This document shows positions 10,201 to 17,581 of a stretch of 64,000 bases of DNA, one piece after another; position 1 is the first letter of the stretch; every line of letters begins with the position of its first letter. The notes under the pieces are model-generated. The model was not told the origin of the DNA. It made no database searches and saw only the letters and a program-made list of their open reading frames with translations. Both the position numbers and the translations under genes were made by a program. Source of the DNA: DASRAU01 sp035638075 (GTDB lineage: Bacteria > Acidobacteriota > Polarisedimenticolia > Gp22-AA2); contig DASRAU010000027.1 in assembly GCA_035638075.1 (NCBI GenBank), positions 62,001 to 126,000 of the forward strand, written 5' to 3'.

Positions 10201-10699
10201 GCTGCCGGCCGTAGAGCAGCCCGATGTTGTAGAGGATGTCGGGATCGGCGGGGTCGAGCTTCTGCGCGGCTTCGAATTCGGCCAGGGCCTCGGCGCTCTG
10301 TCCCTGGCCTTTCTGGAGCGTCGCGAGCCCGTAGTGCCCGGCCACGAGCTTCGGGTCGAGACGGATCGCCTCCTGGAACGCCTGCGCCGCCTTGTCCATC
10401 TGGCGGGCATAAAGTGCCGCGAGCCCGAGATTGACCTGCCCGGGCGCCCACGCCGGAGCCGTCGTCGTGACCTTGGTGAATTCCTCCAGCGCCTGCGCCG
10501 GCTTGTACTGCTCCATCAGCGCCGCACCGCGATTGTTCGCCGCGAAGAGCGCCTCGGTGTCCACCTTGCCCGCGGTCGACGCGGGCGCGGCGTCACGTGG
10601 GCTCGCGCCACTGGAGCAGGCCGCGACCAGGAAGAGCGCCGCGAGCAGCCGCGCCAGCGTCCTGCCCCGCGCCGCGCCCAGGCCGCTCGTCCCGCTCAT
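7238..10699 (-). CDS. large exported TPR / FG-GAP (VCBS) / ASPIC-UnbV lipoprotein
   Basis: A 1153-residue secreted protein. It begins with a lipoprotein-like signal (LARLLAALFLVAACSSGAS, lipobox VAAC). TPR repeats follow at about residues 40-190, for example AAQAFQEAIRLDPKLVAGHYG. Next is a long series of FG-GAP/VCBS repeats carrying calcium-binding-type DxDxDGxxD motifs, such as GDLDGDGLIDL, GDYDNDGDLDL and FDADNDGDLDL. An ASPIC/UnbV domain spans about residues 637-745 (NKWVEVAPHGLGSNRQAVGT). The last ~400 residues are an uncharacterised region seen behind ASPIC domains in this type of protein. The ATG at 10699 overlaps the upstream amidohydrolase stop. FG-GAP arrays form extracellular beta-propellers; ligand and function are unknown. 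Confidence 0.88.
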   Translation of the reverse strand: MSGTSGLGAARGRTLARLLAALFLVAACSSGASPRDAAPASTAGKVDTEALFAANNRGAALMEQYKPAQALEEFTKVTTTAPAWAPGQVNLGLAALYARQMDKAAQAFQEAIRLDPKLVAGHYGLATLQKGQGQSAEALAEFEAAQKLDPADPDILYNIGLLYGRQRQFDRAIESLRKARDLDPNGMSVRYQLARALVQSGQAAEGEKEMAAYQKLAANPKFAVPTGNQYGEAGRYALVITDYSAFGPQAPAPAVAARFRDATVASGIIFKHGGPGGDGKATEAARLGSGVAAGDLDGDGLIDLILANVSADGKGTPVIEKNRGGGRFEDVSARAGVAFPSAGLAAALGDYDNDGDLDLCLTGASGAALFRNDGKGTFQDVSTASKIAAKGLIAGAAWGDPDHDGDLDLLLARPSPAAGAARLTLLRNRGDGTFEEATSSLPVRPGAGGAIGVLFSDLDLDRDLDIVVAGVGGADTLLDNRREDGFAEAAGRAGLRAAGGGRGVAVGDVDGDGRPDLVFPAPAPEGTALFLGQENGGFARRDLPAAAKGSFYGAVLFDADNDGDLDLYLCGAGQVLLTNDGHGAFSDATAAAGLGTIAIKDGRGAATADLDGDGDLDLVVSQNGGAALVLLNDTPSQNKWVEVAPHGLGSNRQAVGTKIEIQAGPSWQRREVTAGSGYLSSSAVPLHAGLGPRPVADVVRLLWPGGVLQAELDVSSGQRIEPQELDRKGSSCPLLFAWDGGSYRFVTDVLGVGGLGTWLAPGKYGTPVPDESLAISATQLQPLDGAYYFQVLENLEEVTYLDAARLQVIDAPKDVEVVPNMNAGVPRGTPRLYAFEKTAKIVPTRAVDHHGRDVLDRIVKVDRTYPDEFRKLNLAGYAEMHDITMEFPPSIVDQEGYVLFLNGWTDFEYSSSNYAASQQELSMVIPILEMENADGIFQPVLEPMGFPPGMARTIAVDLSSLGKLRGRRMRLRTNMRVYWDQIFLARPWDEATMASRLQVSEAKTAAAHLHRRGFPREHSPDGKEPRLYDYRILDNTQPFRVMSGDYTRLGRVTDLVTEADDLSVIFGKGEEVTLEFPVKGLPPAPKGTIRSFVLNLSGWCKDMDPHTAHGETVEPLPFRDMKSYPYAEGEKYPDDAAHRDWRTTYNTRHLEGK

Positions 10700-12351
10700 G
10701 CGGCGCGCCTCAGGACCTGGCCCACCGCCTCGGGGCGATAGACGCCCGCTTCCACCTGGGCGCGGCCGTTGACGAAGACGTGCTCGATGCCGAGGGCCAT
10801 GCGCCGCGGAGAACCGTAGTCCGAGGCCGCGCCGACGCGGACGGGATCGAAGGCGACGAGATCGGCCCGCGCCCCGGCCTGCACAACGCCGCGATCCCTG
10901 GTGCCGAGGCGCGCCGCCGGAAGCGAGGTCATCCGCCGCACCGCCTCCTCCAGATCGAGGACCCGTCGCTCGCGCACGTAGTGGCCGAGGACGCGCGGGA
11001 ACGCGCCGTAGGCTCCCGGGTGCGGCGCCCCCTTGCCGATTTCCCAGGCATCGCTGACGAACGCCAGGTGCGGCGCCTCGAGAAATGGCAGCAGGTCCTC
11101 GTCCCCCTCGTCGTCGCCGGAGATCCCGAAGATCAGCTGCGTCGCCACCCCCTGCTCCTCGACGAGGAGGTCGGCGAGGGCGTCGAACGGGGTCACATCC
11201 CGCTCCTGCGCGATCGCCGCGATCGACAGCCCTTCGAGGCGCTTGTTCGGCGCCCCGTCCACATGCGCCACGCGGATGCGCTCCCAGCCGCACTCGCGCG
11301 CGATGTTCATGGTGAAGCGGGACGGATCCTCCCACGGCGGCCAGACGGCGTCGCGCTCTTCGATCTCCTCGCGCATCCGGCGGCGCTGGGCGTGATCCCG
11401 CAGCCGATCGAGGAGCGCCACGACACCTCCGTCGAGCGCCCAGGGAGGCAGCAGGGCCAGAAGCGTCGTGCACACCGCCGTGTACGGGATGACATCGCCG
11501 CTCACCGGCCGTCCGCGTCGCGACGCTTCCTCGTGCAGTCCCAGGACATCGCGCGTTCCCGGCCAGGCGCGCGGCCCGACCGTTTCGACGTGCGAGTGGT
11601 GCACGGCCGCGCCGCTGCGGCGCCCCACCTCGAGAAGCTCCCGCACCGCCGGCAGGAGCGTGGCGTGGCTGCTCCCGCGCTGGTGGAACGCGGCGAAGCC
11701 TCCGGCGGCCGCGGCGGCGCGGGCACAGCCCGCGACTTCATCGGTGTCGGCGAACTGCCCCGGCGGATAGATGAGCCCGAAGGAAACGCCGAACGCCCCC
11801 GCTTCGACCGCCTCGCGCAGGTGACGCTCGATCGCCGCCTGCTCGTCGCGGGTCGGACGCCCGGCACGCCCTCCCATCACCGCGGCGCGGGCCGGGCCGT
11901 GTGCCGCCAGCGTCGCGACGTTCTGAAGGACCCCCTGCGCCTCGATCCGATCGAGCCATTGCGCCAGGGTGCTCCAGGACCACTCGACGCCGTCCGGAGC
12001 GAAGAAGCCGCACACCTTGCGGACCTCGGCGGCGTGCGGCGGGACGAGCGGGGCGACCCCGATCCCGCAGTTGCCGACCACCTCCGTCGTGATCCCCTGG
12101 CGCAGCCGTCCTTCGAGGAGCTGCCGCTGCCGGGCCAGAGGCAAAGCGAAGACGAGGTCGTGATGCGAATGCAGGTCGATGAAGCCGGGGGCCAGCACGA
12201 GACCGCGCAGCTCGAGGCGGCGGACACCGGGAGAGTCGATGCGCGGCGCGACGGCGGCGATCGTCCCGCCCTCGATCCCGACGTCGAGGCGGGCGCGGGG
12301 GCGCCCGGTTCCGTCGATCACCTCGGCATCGGCGAGGACGAGATCGAGCAA
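10696..12351 (-). CDS. N-acyl-D-amino-acid deacylase-like amidohydrolase
   Basis: A 551-residue amidohydrolase of the D-aminoacylase/dihydroorotase-like group, expected to hydrolyse N-acyl-D-amino acids or a related amide. The metal-binding motif GFIDLHSHHD is near residue 60. A central HHSHVETVG segment supplies further histidines. The C-terminal part has the family pattern GAYGAFPRVLGHYVRE, EEAVRRMTSLPAARLG and ARADLVAFDPV. It is the second gene of a five-gene operon: its stop overlaps the FG-GAP lipoprotein start by 4 bp, and it begins 4 bp after the small Cys-rich gene. Exact substrate is not determinable; confidence in the superfamily is high. Confidence 0.88.
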   Translation of the reverse strand: MLDLVLADAEVIDGTGRPRARLDVGIEGGTIAAVAPRIDSPGVRRLELRGLVLAPGFIDLHSHHDLVFALPLARQRQLLEGRLRQGITTEVVGNCGIGVAPLVPPHAAEVRKVCGFFAPDGVEWSWSTLAQWLDRIEAQGVLQNVATLAAHGPARAAVMGGRAGRPTRDEQAAIERHLREAVEAGAFGVSFGLIYPPGQFADTDEVAGCARAAAAAGGFAAFHQRGSSHATLLPAVRELLEVGRRSGAAVHHSHVETVGPRAWPGTRDVLGLHEEASRRGRPVSGDVIPYTAVCTTLLALLPPWALDGGVVALLDRLRDHAQRRRMREEIEERDAVWPPWEDPSRFTMNIARECGWERIRVAHVDGAPNKRLEGLSIAAIAQERDVTPFDALADLLVEEQGVATQLIFGISGDDEGDEDLLPFLEAPHLAFVSDAWEIGKGAPHPGAYGAFPRVLGHYVRERRVLDLEEAVRRMTSLPAARLGTRDRGVVQAGARADLVAFDPVRVGAASDYGSPRRMALGIEHVFVNGRAQVEAGVYRPEAVGQVLRRAA

Positions 12352-12355
12352 GGTT

Positions 12356-12682
12356 CTAGGAGGTTCTCGGTCCGAACTGGGTGCGACGCTTCAGGTCGTC
12401 GCGATAGCGCGCGATGTTCGCCTTGAGGTTGTTGCGCCCCTGGCCGCAGTCGCCGCACCCTTCGTAGCTGTTCTCGTGATGGCGCGAGCAGCAATCCATC
12501 AGGTTGTACCAGACCCCGTACTTCCAGCAGTAGAAGTCGGCGTCCGGCGGCCTGTAGGTGCAGCGCAGGATTTCGATGGGCCGGCGCTCCTGGTCTTCCG
12601 AGGCGGGATCGGATGGAGGGGACTCCACGATCCGCATGCCCCGCGCCGCGGCCGGCTCCTTGTCGGGGTCGATGGCGCTCAT
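12356..12682 (-). CDS. small cysteine-rich conserved hypothetical protein
   Basis: A 108-residue soluble protein with no recognised domain. Its C-terminal two thirds hold six cysteines and a histidine pair arranged as RCTYRPPDADFYCWKYG, MDCCSRHHEN and GCGDCGQGRNNLK, which suggests a zinc- or iron-sulfur-binding fold. The N-terminal 35 residues are polar and probably disordered. It is the first gene of the operon leading into the amidohydrolase, FG-GAP protein and ABC exporter. There is no signal peptide, so a cytoplasmic role is likely. Function is unknown. Confidence 0.75.
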   Translation of the reverse strand: MSAIDPDKEPAAARGMRIVESPPSDPASEDQERRPIEILRCTYRPPDADFYCWKYGVWYNLMDCCSRHHENSYEGCGDCGQGRNNLKANIARYRDDLKRRTQFGPRTS

Positions 12683-12816
12683 GACCCGGGTATTCTAGCG
12701 GAACTCTCCGGCCACGCCCCCCCGACTGCGGTGCGTGTTCGGGGACGCAAACCTCGTGCCCAGACGGGTCGATGCCGTTGCGGCCGGCCGGGGTTGCGGC
12801 TAACCTCAACGGCCCC

Positions 12817-13896
12817 ATGAGCCGCTCCCGGACCCCGGCCACTCTCAAGCCTCTGCTGCCTCTGATCTTTCTGTGGCTTCCGGCCTGCGGGGACGGCGGC
12901 CCACCGATTCCTGCCGAGGAAGCGGTGCAGGTTCCCGGTCAGGGCAGAGTCGTGGTGTTCGTGGAGGCGCCGCGTTATCTCGCCGCACCCATCCTCAAGA
13001 TGTTCACGGAGCAGACGGGCATCGCCGTCGAGGCGATCTATCGCGAGGAGGCGGGGCCGGCGTTCTTCGATCAACTGAAGGCGGCTGCCTCGTCCGGGAA
13101 GGCCGACCTCCTGTGGGGGGCGAGTCCGCTGTCGGCGCTCGACCTGCAGGAGGCCGGGCTGCTGCTTCCGTTCCGGCCCGCCGGAGCACGCCCCATCCCG
13201 GCGCAATACCACGATCGCGCCTGGAGGTGGATCGGCTTCGCCGCCAATCCGCGCGTCATCCTCACCCACGACGAATCAATGGGCGACCGTCCCCCCGCCG
13301 GCCTCGAGGATCTCGTCGAGGGACCGTGGGCCGGCAAGGGCATCCTGCGACGCCCGTCCGAAGGCACCGCGGCGTTCCAGGCGGCGGCCCTGTTCGCCTG
13401 GATCGGCTCGAGCCGGGGGCGCGAGTTCTTCCAGAAGGTCGCGTCCTCCGGGAACCAGGTCGTGGACGACGACGCCGAGGTCCAGAAGCAGGTGGCGGCG
13501 GGCACCCGCGCCTGGGGCCTCATCGACCTCGATCGGGCCATCTGCTCCAAGCGGCAGGGAGACAAGGTCTCCATCCTCTTTCCCGACCGCCTCGGGATGG
13601 GGGCGGTGGCGATCCCCGAGGTCATCGCGCTCCTCAAGGGGGCGCCGAACCCGGCCCAGGCGCGTGGCCTCATCGGTTATCTCTTCGCGACCGACGCCGT
13701 CTGGGCCGTCGGGCAGAGCGATTGCGCCCTCATCAGCCTCATGCCGGTCAACGACCTCGGCATCCCGAAGCCCGACTGGGTGCCGGTCCTCGGCTCTTTG
13801 AACATCCAGGCCATCGACAACGCCAAGGTGTACGACGCCTGGACGCGCGAGCGGACGTTTCTGCAATCCTGGCCCGCCGCTCCGTCCGCACGCTGA
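12817..13896 (+). CDS. ABC-type substrate-binding lipoprotein (Fe/AfuA-like family 1)
   Basis: A 359-residue periplasmic-binding-protein-like lipoprotein. From ATG 12817 it begins with a short positively charged start, the hydrophobic LKPLLPLIFLWLPAC and then a Cys, giving a lipobox-like LPAC. The mature region reads VVVFVEAPRYLAAPILKMFTEQ and then TGIAVEAIYREEAG. This is the usual opening of the family-1 extracellular binding proteins that bind iron or small anions. WGASPLSALDLQEAGLL and LKGAPNPAQARGLIGYL further support the fold. No permease or ATPase gene adjoins it, so it is an orphan; its ligand is unknown. It could equally act as a sensor subunit. Confidence 0.82.
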   Translation: MSRSRTPATLKPLLPLIFLWLPACGDGGPPIPAEEAVQVPGQGRVVVFVEAPRYLAAPILKMFTEQTGIAVEAIYREEAGPAFFDQLKAAASSGKADLLWGASPLSALDLQEAGLLLPFRPAGARPIPAQYHDRAWRWIGFAANPRVILTHDESMGDRPPAGLEDLVEGPWAGKGILRRPSEGTAAFQAAALFAWIGSSRGREFFQKVASSGNQVVDDDAEVQKQVAAGTRAWGLIDLDRAICSKRQGDKVSILFPDRLGMGAVAIPEVIALLKGAPNPAQARGLIGYLFATDAVWAVGQSDCALISLMPVNDLGIPKPDWVPVLGSLNIQAIDNAKVYDAWTRERTFLQSWPAAPSAR

Positions 13897-13917
13897 CGCC
13901 GTCATCGCCCGGCTGAC

Positions 13918-13948
13918 GATCCCCGGGCGCACGCGCCTCCCCGGGATC
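13918..13948. terminator. GC-rich hairpin after binding-protein gene
   Basis: Arms GATCCCCGGG and CCCCGGGATC pair at nine of ten positions around an 11-nt loop, 21 bases after the stop at 13896. There is no following T-run, so this is either a non-canonical terminator or only a structured spacer before the next gene. Confidence 0.35.
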
Positions 13949-14050
13949 GCCGGGAAACCGTTGGCCCACGGGGTTTTCCGTTGCCCGGCTCGCGGGGCGG
14001 TGGTATATGATTCGTCGCGGCGCGGAGTTTCCGTGCCGCCGGCTCTCTCC

Positions 14051-15142
14051 ATGAACGACAGGGACACGACAGCCCCCGGCGTCGCGGCACGCCCCGCCCC
14101 GCCCACCCGTCGCTTCCGCATTCTGGTGGTGGACGATGACTCCGACAGCGTCGATCTGCTCCAGCGCTGGCTCGCGATGGAGGGGTACGACGTCTCGACG
14201 GCCAAGGACGGCGCCGAGGCGCTGCAGGCGATCGCCGGGCAGCGCCCCGACCTCGTCCTGCTCGACCTGCTCATCCCGCCGCCGGAGGGGCTCCAGGTGA
14301 TTCGCACCGTGAAGCGCGACCGCGCCATGTCGACGGTGCCCATCGTCGTCATGACGGTCAAGCGCGACGTGAAGACGAAGATCGAGGCGCTCCGGACCGG
14401 GGCCGATGACTTCATCGTCAAGCCGTTCCACTTCGACGAGCTCGACGCCGTGATGCGCGCCTCGCTCAAGAAGCGCTACCTCTACACGTCGCTCGAGCGG
14501 GCGAATCGGCAGCTGCGCGACGCCAACGAGAAGCTGACCAAGCTGTCGGTCACCGACGACCGCACCAACCTGCTCAACGACCGCTACCTCAAGCGCCGCC
14601 TGTCGGAGGAGTTCAAGCGCGCGCGGCGCTACGAGGCGCCGCTGACCGCGATGCTGCTCGACCTCGATCACTTCAAGCAGGTGAACGACAAGTACGGGCA
14701 CGACTGCGGCGACCAGGTGCTGGCGGAGTTCGCCAAGATCCTCCTCGACAACGCGCGCGAGATCGACATCGTCGGCCGCTACGGCGGTGAGGAGTTCCTG
14801 ATTATCCTGCCGAACACCGACGGCATCCGCGCCGCGGTCGTGGCCGAGCGCGTTCGCAAGGCGGCCGAGGAGCACGTCTACCGGTACCGCGAGTTCCTGG
14901 TGCGGATGACGGTGAGCATCGGGCTGGCGTCGGTGCCGGCCAACGCCGCGGTGCACACCGAGGCCGACCTCGTGCGCGCCGCCGACGAAGCGCTCTACCG
15001 GGCCAAGCAGACGACCCGCAACAAGGTCATCCTCGACCGCGCCTCGATCCCCGGCGACATCCTCGAAGGGGACCTCTCCACCATCTTCAAGGCCTCGTAC
15101 GAGGACGGCCCGGCCATCCCGCCCCCCGGGGACGATTTCTAG
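14051..15142 (+). CDS. response regulator with GGDEF diguanylate cyclase domain (PleD/WspR-like)
   Basis: This protein makes cyclic di-GMP under control of a phosphorylated receiver domain. It has 363 residues. The receiver spans about residues 20-140, with the acidic cluster VVDDDSDS, phosphoacceptor Asp in LVLLDLLIPPP (about residue 71) and conserved Lys in FIVKPFHF. A helical linker leads into the cyclase, which has an intact catalytic motif GRYGGEEFLIILP (GGEEF at about 245-249). RxxD (REID) lies exactly five residues before GGEEF, matching the c-di-GMP inhibitory site. The start ATG 14051 is chosen because the upstream in-frame extension is proline/arginine-rich and lacks domain homology. 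No cognate histidine kinase is adjacent. Confidence 0.93.
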   Translation: MNDRDTTAPGVAARPAPPTRRFRILVVDDDSDSVDLLQRWLAMEGYDVSTAKDGAEALQAIAGQRPDLVLLDLLIPPPEGLQVIRTVKRDRAMSTVPIVVMTVKRDVKTKIEALRTGADDFIVKPFHFDELDAVMRASLKKRYLYTSLERANRQLRDANEKLTKLSVTDDRTNLLNDRYLKRRLSEEFKRARRYEAPLTAMLLDLDHFKQVNDKYGHDCGDQVLAEFAKILLDNAREIDIVGRYGGEEFLIILPNTDGIRAAVVAERVRKAAEEHVYRYREFLVRMTVSIGLASVPANAAVHTEADLVRAADEALYRAKQTTRNKVILDRASIPGDILEGDLSTIFKASYEDGPAIPPPGDDF

Positions 15143-15198
15143 GAAATCCGGATGGTAGACTGAAGGCTCGCGCGCGCGGGATCGCGCCGGAGCAACCT

Positions 15199-17541
15199 TT
15201 GGCCTCACCTCGCCGCAAGACCCCCAGGCGCAAGACCGCAACGTCCACCCGCCGCCTGCTCTTCGTCTGGCTGCCCCTGGGGTTCGGCGTCGTGCTGGCA
15301 GGCGCCCTGACCATCGCCTGCATCGACGCGAACTGGCGCTTCTCGCTCGCGGCGCCGCCTCCGCCGGTGCGGATCCTCTCGACCTCGTTCGCCATCCGCG
15401 AAGACATGCGGCTGTCGCGCGAGGATCTCGTCGAGCGGCTGAAGCGCCTCGGCTACCGGCAGGTGGAGGGCCGCCCGGCGACGCCCGGCGAGTACGCGCT
15501 GCGCTTCCACGCGATCGAGATCGCGCGCAACCGTTTCGACGGCCCGGACGGGCCGGTCGAGCCGCTGACCGTGCGCGTGCGGCTGTCGTCGCGCGTCGGC
15601 AACGTCGAGAACGCGGAGACGGGACGCGACGTGAAGGACTTCCGCCTCGAACCCGAGCCGCTCGGCCTTCTGTCGGGGGACGCGCACGAGGAGCGCCTGC
15701 CCACGCCGCTCACCGATATTCCCCCGGTGCTGCAGCACGCCGTCATCGCCATCGAGGACCGGCGCTTCGAAAGCCACCCCGGCTTCGATCCTCTGGGCAT
15801 CCTGCGCGCCCTCATCGCCAACATGCGCCACGGGGAGGTCGTGCAGGGAGGGAGCACGATCACCCAGCAGCTCGCAAAAAACCTCTACCACGCGCAGGAC
15901 AACCGCACCGTGGCCCAGAAGATCTGGGAGACGCTGTCGGCGATCAGCCTCGAGATGGCGCGCACCAAGCAGGCGATCCTCGAGCGCTACCTGAACGAGG
16001 TGTACCTGGCGCAGCGCGGGCCGACGGCGATCGTCGGCGTCGGCGCCGCCGCGCACCACTACTTCGGCAAGGAGGTGCGCTACCTCGATCTGCCGGAATC
16101 CGCCCTGCTCGCCGGGCTCATCCAGTCCCCCGGCCGTTACCACCCGTACCGGCACCCCGACGCCGCCCGCGAGCGGCGTGATCTCGTCCTGCAGGCGATG
16201 CGCGAGGCCGACTTCATCACCGAAGACGAGCGCAAGGCGGCTTCCGCCGCGCCATTGCTCCTTCGTCCGGAGCCGTCGCACGACTCGCGCCAGGCGCCGT
16301 ACTTCGTGGACTATGTGGCCGAAGAGCTCAACCGGCTGGGCATCACCGACAAGGAATCGGCCGGCCTCATCGTGCACACGACGCTCGATCCGCTCCTCCA
16401 GGCGCGCGCCGAGGCGGCGCTCGAAACGCGGCTGGCGAAGGACGAGCGCACCTTCAAGCAGCTGCGTCCGCTCCCGGGAGGCAGCCTGCAGGGGGCGGTG
16501 GTGGCGCTGCGTCCTACCGACGGGGCGGTGCTCGCGATGGTCGGGGGGCGCGACTACGGCCGCTCGCAGTTCAATCGCATCGCCCAGGCGCACCGGCAGC
16601 CGGGCTCGCTGTTCAAGCCGTTCGTCTACCTCGCCGGCTTCCAGCGCGCCCAGGAGGAGGGCGAGCCGTCCTTCACGCCGGCCACGGTGCTCGACGACTC
16701 ACCCTTCGAGGAGGAGGTGGCCGGGGTCGTGTGGGCGCCGCACAACTTCGACGAGGAGTTCCGCGGCCCGGTGACGGCGCGCCAGGCCCTGACCCACAGC
16801 CTCAACGTGCCGACCATCCACGCCGCCGAGCAGATCGGCCTGCGCGAGGTGATCCGCGCGGCGCGGCGCTGCGGCATCGAGAGCCCGCTCGAGCCGGTCC
16901 CGTCGATCGCCCTCGGGACCTTCGAGGTCACGCCGCTCGAGATCGCCGCCGCCTTCACTCCCTTCGCCACGGGCGGCGAACGCCACGCGCCGCGTTCGAT
17001 CGAGGCGATCGTGGACGGCAAGGGCAAGAAGCGCCTGCTGCCGGATCCGGAGCACAAGACCGCCGCGACGCCGCAGGCCGCCTACCTGACCCTCGACCTG
17101 ATGCGCGACGTGGTGCGCCAGGGCACCGCCGCCGGGATCGGCGCCTGGGGCCTCCAGGCCGATCTCGCCGGCAAGACCGGCACAACCGACGAAGGCCGCG
17201 ACGCGTGGTTCCTCGGCTTCAATCCCGACTTCCTGGCGCTCGCCTGGGTCGGCTTCGACAACAACCGCCCGCTGCGCCTCGGCGGCTCGGCGCTCGCCCT
17301 GCCGATCTGGGCCGACGTCGCCGCCGGCGCCGGCCTCGACCCTCAGTCCAAGTTCGAGGAGCCCGACGGCCTCGTCCGCGAGGACGTCGATCCGACCACG
17401 GGCCTTCTCGCCGGCTGGCGCTGTCCCGATTCGATCAACGAACTCTTCATCGCCGGCGCCGAGCCGGTCGAAGCCTGCCAGCACGATCGCCCCGTCACCT
17501 CGTGGGCGAAGCGCTTCTTCCACTGGCTGCAGCGCGAATAA
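15199..17541 (+). CDS. bifunctional penicillin-binding protein, PBP1b-like (GT51 + transpeptidase)
   Basis: A class A peptidoglycan synthase of 780 residues anchored in the inner membrane. The order is: a basic N-terminus; one membrane helix (LLFVWLPLGFGVVLAGAL); a UB2H-like domain (REDLVERLKRLGYRQVEG); the GT51 glycosyltransferase, with its catalytic Glu in AIEDRRFESHPG (about residue 185) and GGSTITQQLAKN; then the transpeptidase. Transpeptidase motifs are SLFK (about 470), SLN in THSLNVPT (about 534) and KTGTT (about 658). The TTG start at 15199 lies 6 bases behind GGAG; no better in-frame start precedes the membrane helix. The UB2H-like region suggests an outer-membrane lipoprotein activator, as known for E. 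coli PBP1b, but none is identified here. Confidence 0.93.
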   Translation: MASPRRKTPRRKTATSTRRLLFVWLPLGFGVVLAGALTIACIDANWRFSLAAPPPPVRILSTSFAIREDMRLSREDLVERLKRLGYRQVEGRPATPGEYALRFHAIEIARNRFDGPDGPVEPLTVRVRLSSRVGNVENAETGRDVKDFRLEPEPLGLLSGDAHEERLPTPLTDIPPVLQHAVIAIEDRRFESHPGFDPLGILRALIANMRHGEVVQGGSTITQQLAKNLYHAQDNRTVAQKIWETLSAISLEMARTKQAILERYLNEVYLAQRGPTAIVGVGAAAHHYFGKEVRYLDLPESALLAGLIQSPGRYHPYRHPDAARERRDLVLQAMREADFITEDERKAASAAPLLLRPEPSHDSRQAPYFVDYVAEELNRLGITDKESAGLIVHTTLDPLLQARAEAALETRLAKDERTFKQLRPLPGGSLQGAVVALRPTDGAVLAMVGGRDYGRSQFNRIAQAHRQPGSLFKPFVYLAGFQRAQEEGEPSFTPATVLDDSPFEEEVAGVVWAPHNFDEEFRGPVTARQALTHSLNVPTIHAAEQIGLREVIRAARRCGIESPLEPVPSIALGTFEVTPLEIAAAFTPFATGGERHAPRSIEAIVDGKGKKRLLPDPEHKTAATPQAAYLTLDLMRDVVRQGTAAGIGAWGLQADLAGKTGTTDEGRDAWFLGFNPDFLALAWVGFDNNRPLRLGGSALALPIWADVAAGAGLDPQSKFEEPDGLVREDVDPTTGLLAGWRCPDSINELFIAGAEPVEACQHDRPVTSWAKRFFHWLQRE

Positions 17542-17581
17542 CCAAGGCGCGCTTCGAGTGTGAGGCCGCGGGACGGCCGCC

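Noticed and set aside
10597..12426. Long plus-strand frame antisense to the amidohydrolase
   Set aside because: Typical mirror frame of a GC-rich gene; the opposite strand has clear family motifs.
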